Part shown: positions 1 through 5,198 of the stretch, piece after piece
How the letters are laid out: every line of letters begins with the position of its first letter
Position numbering within the stretch: position 1 is the stretch's first letter
NCBI GenBank assembly: GCA_965651325.1
Contig: CBFGSB010000208.1
Span: 1 to 5,198 of the forward strand
Source: IDS-8 sp965651325
GTDB taxonomy: Bacteria; Pseudomonadota; Gammaproteobacteria; Steroidobacterales; Woeseiaceae
DNA length: 5,198 nucleotides
Reading direction: 5' to 3'
Made by a program: the position numbers and the translations under genes
Notes under the pieces: model-generated
What the model was told of the DNA's origin: nothing
What the model saw: only the letters and a program-made list of their open reading frames with translations
Databases searched by the model: none

Positions 1-378
1 GCCGCCGAACCCGTGCTCGAAACCGAAGCACAACCCGTACTCGCGGAGCCGCTCGACGCTGCCGAGGTCCTGGCCGGGGAGACGGGCACGGCCGCCAGCG
101 AAGCCCCGCCGGCCGGCCCGCCCGGGGAGGGTGAAGTCCGGCTGAGCCTCGCCTTCACCGGCGATTGCTGGACCGAGGTCTCGGACGCCGCGGGGACCCG
201 CCTGTATTTCGGCCTCGGCAAGGCGGGTGATACGGCGTCAGTCGTCGGCGCGGCCCCCCTGCACGTGCTGCTCGGCGACAGCAAGAACGCAACGGTCCGG
301 GTCGACGGCGAAGCATTCCCGATCCCGCCAGGCGCCCGGCGCGGCGATACCGCCCGCCTGACGATCACCGCCCGCTGA
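1..378 (+). CDS. rodZ: Cytoskeleton protein RodZ, C-terminal part (5' truncated by window edge)
   Basis: RodZ is an inner-membrane protein that binds MreB filaments in the cytoplasm through an N-terminal helix-turn-helix domain and keeps rod shape. Only the last 125 residues are in the window, and the reading frame is open from base 1, so the GTG at 13 is not the real start. Residues 1-44 of the fragment are an Ala/Pro/Glu-rich stretch, as in the flexible periplasmic linker of RodZ. Residues 45-123 match the periplasmic C-terminal beta domain (DUF4115): LAFTGDCWTEVSDAAGTRL is the signature strand, close to E. coli SFTADCWLEVTDATGKKL, followed by a VVGAAPLHVLLG segment and the terminal TARLTI strand. 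The protein stops soon after this domain, so the 3' end is complete. hisS starts 10 bp downstream. The helix-turn-helix and transmembrane segment lie outside the window and cannot be checked. Confidence 0.9.
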   Translation, partial: AAEPVLETEAQPVLAEPLDAAEVLAGETGTAASEAPPAGPPGEGEVRLSLAFTGDCWTEVSDAAGTRLYFGLGKAGDTASVVGAAPLHVLLGDSKNATVRVDGEAFPIPPGARRGDTARLTITAR

Positions 379-388
379 GCCGCCTGCC

Positions 389-1681
389 GTGAACATCCGA
401 GCCGTCAAAGGCATGAACGACCTGCTGCCGGACACCATGCGCGTCTGGCGGCACGTGGAGACGGTCGTGCGTGACGTCGTGGAGGCTTACGGGTACGCGG
501 AGATCCGCCTGCCGCTCCTCGAGATGACGGACCTGTTCCGGCGGTCCATCGGCGAGGTGACCGACATTGTCGAGAAGGAGATGTACACCTTCGAAGACCG
601 CAACGGCGAGAGCCTGACGCTGCGGCCCGAAGGCACCGCCAGCGTGGTGCGGGCATGTCTCACCAACGGCCTGTTGCACAACCAGCGCCAGAAGCTCTGG
701 ACGTCAGGGCCGATGTTTCGCTACGAGAAGCCGCAGAAAGGCCGATACCGTCAGTTTTACCAGATCGACGTCGAAGCGCTGGGGTACGCGGGGCCGGACG
801 TCGATGCCGAGATCATCCTGCTGTGCGCGCGCATGTGGAAAGCCCTCGGGCTTTCGCGTATCGCCCTCGACATCAACTCGCTCGGGGATGCCGACACCCG
901 TACCGCTTACCGGACCGCGCTGGTCGAATATTTCTCGGCGCACCGCGCGCGGCTGGACGCGGACTCCCTGCGCCGCCTCGAGCAGAACCCGCTGCGCATC
1001 CTGGACAGCAAGAACCCGGAAATGCAGGCGCTGATCGAGGGCGCGCCGGCGATGGCCGATTACCTTGGGGGCGCGGCGGCGGAGCACTTTGCCGGCCTCA
1101 GGAGCCTGCTTGACGCGGCCGGGTTGCAATACCGCGTGAACCCGCGCCTCGTGCGGGGGCTCGACTACTACAATCGCACGGTGTTCGAATGGCACACGGA
1201 CGCCCTCGGGGCGCAGGGTGCGGTATGCTCCGGCGGCCGTTACGACGGGCTGGTCGAGATGCTCGGCGGGCGGCCTACCCCGGCCATCGGTTGGGCCATG
1301 GGCGTGGAGCGGCTGGTTGCGCTGTTTGAAGCCTCGGGGGGCAGCGTCCCCGCGGGCAGGCCCGCCGTGTATGTCGTGGCCGTCGGTGAGGCAGCCGAAC
1401 GGAAAGCGCCCGGCGTCGCGGAACGCCTGCGCGATGCGTTGCCGGCGCTCGTGGTGGACATGAACCTCGACGGCGGCGGGTTCAAGGCCCAGCTCAAGCG
1501 CGCAGACAAAAGCACGGCGGCGCTGGCGGTGATCCTCGGCGAAGACGAGGTTCGCGCCGGCCGCGCCGGGCTGAAGCCCCTGCGCAGCGGGGAGGACCAG
1601 GTCACGGTGTCGCTCGACCGCCTGCACGAAGAGGTCGCCGCGAGGCTGGGCCTCGCAACGGGCGCGAACGACCGCGGCTAA
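389..1681 (+). CDS. hisS: Histidine--tRNA ligase (HisRS, class II)
   Basis: This cytoplasmic enzyme attaches histidine to tRNA-His using ATP. The 430-residue length is close to the 424 of E. coli HisRS. Visible elements in order: the N-terminal IRAVKGMNDLLP segment (3-14); LRPEGT (78-83); motif 2 with FRYEKPQKGRYRQF (110-123); the histidine-specific LVRGLDYYNRTVFEW (254-268); CSGGRYDGL (280-288); motif 3 IGWAMGVERL (300-309); and the anticodon-binding domain (about 325-418) with VYVVAVGE, DGGGFKAQLKRADKS and VILGEDEV. By alignment from memory, E81, R111, Q125, E129 and R256 correspond to E. coli substrate-binding residues E83, R113, Q127, E131 and R259. The start is GTG. It is kept over the ATG at 413 because residues 2-8 are conserved in the family. 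No clear Shine-Dalgarno precedes it, so it may be translationally coupled to rodZ, which ends 10 bp upstream. One oddity is Tyr124 where RQFHQ normally has His. Confidence 0.98.
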   Translation: MNIRAVKGMNDLLPDTMRVWRHVETVVRDVVEAYGYAEIRLPLLEMTDLFRRSIGEVTDIVEKEMYTFEDRNGESLTLRPEGTASVVRACLTNGLLHNQRQKLWTSGPMFRYEKPQKGRYRQFYQIDVEALGYAGPDVDAEIILLCARMWKALGLSRIALDINSLGDADTRTAYRTALVEYFSAHRARLDADSLRRLEQNPLRILDSKNPEMQALIEGAPAMADYLGGAAAEHFAGLRSLLDAAGLQYRVNPRLVRGLDYYNRTVFEWHTDALGAQGAVCSGGRYDGLVEMLGGRPTPAIGWAMGVERLVALFEASGGSVPAGRPAVYVVAVGEAAERKAPGVAERLRDALPALVVDMNLDGGGFKAQLKRADKSTAALAVILGEDEVRAGRAGLKPLRSGEDQVTVSLDRLHEEVAARLGLATGANDRG

Positions 1682-1731
1682 CGGGGTCAAAGCCCTTCAA
1701 ACGGAACCGGGGCGCGGGTCCCCACACAAAG

Positions 1732-1740
1732 AAAGGCAGG
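1732..1740 (+). promoter_or_regulatory. Ribosome binding site of yfgM
   Basis: AAAGG at 1732-1736, followed by CAGG, is the only purine-rich Shine-Dalgarno-like stretch in the gap after hisS. The AAAGG core lies 8 nt before GTG 1745 and 5 nt before the in-frame TTG 1742. The longer spacing and the commoner start codon favour GTG 1745, but TTG 1742 cannot be excluded. The two differ by one residue. Confidence 0.6.
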
Positions 1741-1744
1741 ATTG

Positions 1745-2491
1745 GTGGACGGATTACTATCGGAAAAAGAGCAGATCGAGGCCATTCGCAACTGGTGGCA
1801 GGAAAACGGCCGCTGGATCGTCGCGGGCGTCGTGCTCGGGGCCGCGCTCCTGGTGGGGTGGAACCTGTGGAAGAGCGAGCAGCAGGAGTCGGCGGCGGAG
1901 GCTTCGACGCTCTATGAATCGCTGCTGAACGACGTCGCCGGGAGCAACGTGGAGGCGGCGGAGCCGAAGGCAGCGGACCTCTACGAGAACTACGCCTCCA
2001 CCGCTTACGCGGGGCAGGCGCGCCTCGCGATGGCACGGCTCTACATGAGCGTCGGCCGCGACCAGGATGCCGCCGATGCGCTGGCGGGACTTTTGCTCGA
2101 GAACGGAAGCGACGATCTCCAGATGGTCGGCCGCCTCCGGCTCGCAAAAATCTTGCTGTACCAGGAAAAGCCGGAGGAGGTCGTGGACCTGCTGCAAGGC
2201 TATGAAGAGACCGCGTTTGCGCCGCGCTATGCCGAGGCCCTCGGGGATGCCTACGCCCAGCTCGGCCGCTACGTGGAGGCGCGCGAGGCCTACCAGGCGG
2301 CGCTGGCCGACAACCCGCAGGCGCCGACGCTGGACCGTCAATTGGTGCAGATGAAGATCAACGACCTGCCGGCCGCGGCGGCGGAAGGGGAGGTGGCGCC
2401 GCGCGCGCGAGCCCCGGCCCCGGCCGACGGCGAGCCCGGAACCGCGCCCGAGCCCGAGGCAGCCGAAGCGGCCGGCGGAGAGGGCGCGTGA
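1745..2491 (+). CDS. yfgM: YfgM-family membrane-anchored tetratricopeptide protein
   Basis: In E. coli, YfgM is an inner-membrane protein with its C-terminal domain in the periplasm. It associates with PpiD at the SecYEG translocon and is thought to hand exported proteins to periplasmic chaperones. Residues below are numbered from the TTG at 1742 (subtract one for GTG 1745). A short cytoplasmic part carries EQIEAIRNWWQENGRW, like E. coli DQVEAVKRFFAENGK. One hydrophobic segment, about 25-43, ends GWNLWKSEQ. A TPR-like helical region rich in Ala, Leu and Tyr covers about 55-195. QMKINDLP (203-210) matches QMKINNL at the E. coli C-terminus. About 40 further residues of Ala/Pro/Glu/Gly-rich sequence (210-249) have no E. 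coli counterpart, giving 248-249 residues against 206. The gene lies between hisS and bamB, its conserved place, and overlaps bamB by 4 bp. Automatic annotation may call it only a tetratricopeptide repeat protein. Confidence 0.92.
   Translation: MDGLLSEKEQIEAIRNWWQENGRWIVAGVVLGAALLVGWNLWKSEQQESAAEASTLYESLLNDVAGSNVEAAEPKAADLYENYASTAYAGQARLAMARLYMSVGRDQDAADALAGLLLENGSDDLQMVGRLRLAKILLYQEKPEEVVDLLQGYEETAFAPRYAEALGDAYAQLGRYVEAREAYQAALADNPQAPTLDRQLVQMKINDLPAAAAEGEVAPRARAPAPADGEPGTAPEPEAAEAAGGEGA
2477..2484 (+). promoter_or_regulatory. Ribosome binding site of bamB
   Basis: GGAGAGGG lies inside the last codons of yfgM. GGAG ends 7 nt before GTG 2488. This fixes the bamB start at the GTGA overlap with the yfgM stop and suggests translational coupling of the two envelope genes. 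Confidence 0.6.
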
Positions 2492-3684
2492 GGCAGGCCT
2501 TCGGAAAGCTTGCGGCGGGGCTCGCCCTGGCAGCGCTGCTCGGCGGCTGCGGCATCTTCGGTGGAGACGACGACGAGGCATTGCAGCCCAAACCGCTGGT
2601 CGACATCAAACAGACGCTGCCGGTGAAGCGGGCCTGGGCCGCGAACCTCGGCGGCGGCTCGGAGTTCCTGCGGCTCGCGCTGGCGCCCGCGGGCACCCCC
2701 GAGCGGGTGTTCGCAGCCAGCCGCGATGGCCGGGTCAGTGCCTTCGAGCCGGATACGGGCAAGCGCATCTGGGAAACGAGGCTGGACGTTCCGCTATCGT
2801 CCGGCCCCGGATTCGGCCAGGACCGCGTCGCGGTCGCGGGCAGCAACGGCTTCCTCTACTGCCTGCGCGCGGACAACGGCAGCGAGGTCTGGCGCACGTT
2901 CATCGGCGGTGAATCCCTCGCGAGCCCGGTGATCGCCGAGGACTCGGTGGTCGCGTACACCATCGACGGCACGCTCCGCGTGTACTCCATCTTCAACGGC
3001 AGCGAGCGCTGGACGCTCGAACAGAACCTCCCGCCGCTCACGTTGCGCGGGGCATCGAGGCCGGTGGTCGTCGGCACGACGGTAATCGCCGGCTTCGACA
3101 ACGGCCGCATCGTCGCCACCAGCCTGATCGGGGGCGAGACGAGCTGGGAAGTCGTGCTGTCGCCGCCCACCGGGCGTTCCGACCTGGAGCGGCTTTCCGA
3201 CATCGACGGCGCCATGGCCGTGGTCGGGCAGGATCTTTATGCCACCGGTTACCAGGGGCGGACGGCCGCGCTCGCCGCGGAGTCCGGGCAGGTGCTGTGG
3301 TCGCGCGAGATCTCGACCCATGTCGGCCTCGGTGCCGACCAGGGGAACGTTTACGTCGTCTCCGAGGAGGGCGAGCTGATTGCGATGGCCCGGCAGAACG
3401 GCAATGAGCTCTGGCGGCAGGATGCGCTGCTGCGGCGCAAGCCGACCGCGCCGGTGCCGTTCGAGGACACCGTCGTCGTCGGCGATCTCGAAGGCTACGT
3501 GCACTTCTTCTCCCGCGACGACGGCCGGCCGGTTGCGCGCGTGCGGGTCGGCAACCGGATGCTCTCGAGCGCGCCCGTCGTGATTGGCGGCAAGCTCTAC
3601 GTGCAGAGCGAGACGGGACGTCTCGAGGTATTCCAGGTCGAGCGGCCGGAGCCCGAGCCGGCGGAAGGCCGCGAGAACATCTGA
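2488..3684 (+). CDS. bamB: Outer membrane protein assembly factor BamB (lipoprotein)
   Basis: BamB is an eight-bladed beta-propeller lipoprotein on the periplasmic face of the outer membrane. It binds BamA and aids folding of outer membrane beta-barrels. The 398 residues are close to the 392 of E. coli. Residues 1-20 form a lipoprotein signal peptide with lipobox LGGC and lipidated Cys21. Residue +2 is Gly, not Asp, consistent with Lol sorting to the outer membrane. Repeating PQQ-like propeller blades carry motifs such as DGRVSAFEPDTGKRIWE (80-96), NGSEVWR, DGTLRVYSIFNGSERW and DGRPVARVRVG. Two loops known from E. coli to contact BamA are recognisable: LPPLTLRG (181-188) with L184, L186, R187, and ERLSDIDG (234-241) with D238, D240, equivalent to L192, L194, R195, D246, D248. 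The start is GTG in a GTGA overlap with yfgM. The tail after residue 385 is a short Pro/Glu-rich stretch. der follows 12 bp later. Confidence 0.97.
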   Translation: MRQAFGKLAAGLALAALLGGCGIFGGDDDEALQPKPLVDIKQTLPVKRAWAANLGGGSEFLRLALAPAGTPERVFAASRDGRVSAFEPDTGKRIWETRLDVPLSSGPGFGQDRVAVAGSNGFLYCLRADNGSEVWRTFIGGESLASPVIAEDSVVAYTIDGTLRVYSIFNGSERWTLEQNLPPLTLRGASRPVVVGTTVIAGFDNGRIVATSLIGGETSWEVVLSPPTGRSDLERLSDIDGAMAVVGQDLYATGYQGRTAALAAESGQVLWSREISTHVGLGADQGNVYVVSEEGELIAMARQNGNELWRQDALLRRKPTAPVPFEDTVVVGDLEGYVHFFSRDDGRPVARVRVGNRMLSSAPVVIGGKLYVQSETGRLEVFQVERPEPEPAEGRENI

Positions 3685-3689
3685 GGCGG
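3683..3689 (+). promoter_or_regulatory. Ribosome binding site of der
   Basis: GAGGCGG overlaps the bamB stop codon. GAGG ends 10 nt before ATG 3697. An ATG at 3692 is also near but is out of frame with der, so 3697 is the start. Confidence 0.5.
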
Positions 3690-3696
3690 CGATGGC

Positions 3697-5094
3697 ATGC
3701 TCCCCGTCGTCGCACTCGCAGGCCGGCCGAACGTCGGCAAGTCGACCCTGTTCAATCGGCTGACGCGCTCCCGCGACGCGCTGGTCGCGGACTATCCCGG
3801 CCTCACCCGCGACCGCCGATACGGCTTCGGCAAGCTCGGTCCCATGCCCTACGTCGTCGTCGATACCGGCGGCCTCGCCGGCGGGGAGACCGGGATCGGG
3901 GAACGCATGGCCGGGCAGGCGTTGCGCGCCATCCAGGAAGCCGACGTGACCCTCGTCCTGGTCGACGGACGCGAGGGGCTGAGCGCCGCCGACGAGCACG
4001 TGGCGCAGCTTGCGCGCCTGCACGCGAAGCGCGTGTGGCTGCTCGTGAACAAGGCGGAAGGGCTGGACCCGGACATCGCCGGCGCCGAGTTCCACGCGCT
4101 CGGGCTCGGCGACCCGGTCGCCGTGTCGGCGGCCCACGGCGACAGGGTCGGCGCGCTGATGGACGAGGTGCTGGCGCCGTTTATGCAGGAGAAGCAGGCG
4201 GCGGAGGACGCCGCCGCCGCGACCGACCGGCCCCTTCGCGTGGCCGTGATCGGCCGGCCCAACGTCGGCAAGTCAACGCTGATCAATCGCCTGCTCGGCG
4301 AGGAGCGCCTGCTCGTATTCGACGAGCCCGGCACGACGCGCGACAGCGTCGCGGTACCGTTCGAGCGCGACGGCCGGGCCTACGTGCTGGTCGACACCGC
4401 CGGCGTGCGCCGCCGGTCGAAGGTGCATGAGGCGATCGAGAAGTTCAGCATCGTCAAATCGCTGCAGGCCATGGAGACGGCGGACGTCGTCTTTGCCCTG
4501 CTCGACGCCAGCGAAGGCGTCACCGAGCAGGACGTGAGTCTCCTGGGGCTCGTCGTCGAGCGCGGGCGTGCGCTGGTGGTCGCCGCGAACAAGTGGGACG
4601 GGCTCTCCGACGACCAGCGCTTGCAGGTCCGCGAGGACCTGGACCGGCGCCTTCCGTTTCTCGATTTTGCCGAGCGCTTCTTCATCTCCGCGCGGCACGG
4701 CACCGCGGTCGGCGACCTGCTTCCGGCCGCCGAGCGCGCGTACGACGCCGCCACGCGCGAGCTGCCCACCGCCGAGCTGACGCGCGAGCTCGAGGACGCC
4801 GTCAGCGCCCACGAGCCGCCGCTCGTTCGCGGGCGGCGCATCAAGCTGCGTTATGCGCACCAGGGCGGGCGCAATCCGCCGGTCATCGTGGTGCACGGGA
4901 AACAGACGGAGCGCTTGCCGGACGCCTACCGGCGCTATCTCGTGAACCGGTTCCGGAAGGCGTTCAAGCTGCAGGGGACGCCGGTGCGGCTGGCGTTCAG
5001 GACGGGTACGAACCCGTATGAAGGGCGGCGGAACAAGCTGACGCCGCGGCAGGAACGCAAGCGGCAGCGGTTGTTCCGGCATAGTAAACGCTAG
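3697..5094 (+). CDS. der: Ribosome biogenesis GTPase Der (EngA)
   Basis: Der is an essential GTPase that binds ribosomes and matures the 50S subunit. It is the only GTPase family with two tandem G domains followed by a KH-like domain. The 465 residues are a normal, slightly short length (E. coli 490). G domain 1: GRPNVGKS (9-16), G2 Thr37 in LTRDR, G3 DTGG (56-59), G4 NKAE (118-121), G5 SAAHG (144-148). A charged Ala/Glu linker runs about 162-178. G domain 2: GRPNVGKS (186-193), GTTRD (212-216), DTAG (233-236), NKWD (298-301), SARHG (331-335). The C-terminal KH-like domain, about 355-440, includes KLRYAHQGGRNPPVIVVHG and RYLVNRFRKAF, then a basic tail ending RLFRHSKR. The E in G4 of domain 1 replaces the usual Asp. 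Position after bamB is the conserved gammaproteobacterial order. The ATG start leaves only two residues before the first beta strand, and no upstream in-frame start is needed. Confidence 0.98.
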   Translation: MLPVVALAGRPNVGKSTLFNRLTRSRDALVADYPGLTRDRRYGFGKLGPMPYVVVDTGGLAGGETGIGERMAGQALRAIQEADVTLVLVDGREGLSAADEHVAQLARLHAKRVWLLVNKAEGLDPDIAGAEFHALGLGDPVAVSAAHGDRVGALMDEVLAPFMQEKQAAEDAAAATDRPLRVAVIGRPNVGKSTLINRLLGEERLLVFDEPGTTRDSVAVPFERDGRAYVLVDTAGVRRRSKVHEAIEKFSIVKSLQAMETADVVFALLDASEGVTEQDVSLLGLVVERGRALVVAANKWDGLSDDQRLQVREDLDRRLPFLDFAERFFISARHGTAVGDLLPAAERAYDAATRELPTAELTRELEDAVSAHEPPLVRGRRIKLRYAHQGGRNPPVIVVHGKQTERLPDAYRRYLVNRFRKAFKLQGTPVRLAFRTGTNPYEGRRNKLTPRQERKRQRLFRHSKR

Positions 5095-5110
5095 TTGCGG
5101 TAGTGGCACG

Positions 5111-5198
5111 CTACCTGTTGCGCCGGGGCTGGCGCCGCCGCGTCCGGGGGGAGGGGCCTTCGGCGCCGGCCACGAGCACGTCCCTGTGGGCCTGCGGG
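5111..5198 (-). CDS. Possible 3' end of an unidentified convergent gene
   Basis: On the minus strand a frame is open from the window edge to a TAG at 5113-5111, 28 codons. Its last residues include DVLVAGAEGPSPRTRRRQ and end in a basic Arg-rich tail, which looks like a natural protein C-terminus. Of the 28 sense codons, 27 end in G or C, matching the codon bias of the neighbours. If real, it converges on der with a 16 bp gap between the stops. Against it: the + strand frame starting at GTG 5103 shares the same third positions, so the bias does not decide the strand, and the fragment is too short to identify. I do not recognise a family. Confidence 0.3.
   Translation of the reverse strand, partial: PQAHRDVLVAGAEGPSPRTRRRQPRRNR

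Noticed and set aside
13..15. GTG at 13 as the start of a separate small gene
   Set aside because: The frame is open back to base 1 and the product is clearly the C-terminal domain of RodZ, so this is an internal codon.
704..1690. Long minus-strand open frame (328 codons) over hisS
   Set aside because: It lies fully antisense to hisS, whose motifs are unmistakable. It is open because GC-rich DNA has few stop codons.
1709..1723. Small inverted repeat GGGG/CCCC in the hisS-yfgM gap, considered as a terminator or attenuator
   Set aside because: Only 4 bp of stem with a 7-nt loop and no T-run. This is expected by chance in GC-rich DNA. I also saw no convincing -35/-10 promoter in the gap.
1757..2581. 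Minus-strand open frame over yfgM and the start of bamB
   Set aside because: Antisense to recognised genes, Arg-rich composition, no recognisable domain.
3692..3694. ATG just upstream of der as an alternative start
   Set aside because: It is out of frame with der and too close to the ribosome binding site.
2794..4137. Long minus-strand open frame (447 codons) across bamB and der
   Set aside because: It is antisense to two clearly identified genes, its product resembles no family and is rich in His, Arg and Asp, as expected when GC-rich coding DNA is read on the other strand.
4273..5109. Minus-strand open frame antisense to the second half of der
   Set aside because: It mirrors the der coding frame and shows no recognisable protein features.
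5103..5198. Plus-strand open frame from GTG 5103, 8 bp after der, as a next operon gene
   Set aside because: No Shine-Dalgarno precedes it, the predicted start is dominated by Arg with scattered Trp and Cys, and it competes with a more natural minus-strand frame. Not excluded without more sequence.

Overview
The window is a compact housekeeping segment from a GC-rich bacterium (roughly two thirds or more G+C by eye, with strong G/C preference at third codon positions). Gene content and order match the conserved gammaproteobacterial cluster rodZ - (ispG) - hisS - yfgM - bamB - der. Protein features such as YfgM, the BamB beta-propeller lipoprotein and the E. coli-type HisRS motifs point to Gammaproteobacteria. 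I cannot name the genus from the sequence alone.

Layout, all on the + strand: 1-378 is the C-terminal part of the cell-shape protein RodZ, cut by the window edge. 389-1681 is hisS (histidyl-tRNA synthetase). 1682-1744 is a gap of about 60 bp ending in a ribosome binding site. 1745-2491 is a YfgM-type membrane-anchored tetratricopeptide protein. 2488-3684 is bamB, overlapping yfgM by 4 bp. 3697-5094 is der (double-domain ribosome-assembly GTPase). The last 104 bp hold either the 3' end of a convergent gene on the minus strand (stop near 5111) or non-coding DNA. I could not identify a product there.

Genes are separated by -4 to about 60 bp and share one direction, so they probably form one transcription unit. 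The products serve envelope and translation: RodZ links MreB to the cell wall machinery, YfgM works with the Sec translocon and periplasmic chaperones, BamB belongs to the outer membrane protein assembly complex, HisRS charges tRNA-His and Der matures the 50S subunit. 

I found no mobile element, CRISPR array, RNA gene, or previously undescribed system. The points most worth a second look are the absence of ispG from between rodZ and hisS, a 40-residue low-complexity extension on YfgM, the unresolved 3' tail, and the small departures from consensus in HisRS (RQFYQ) and Der (NKAE).
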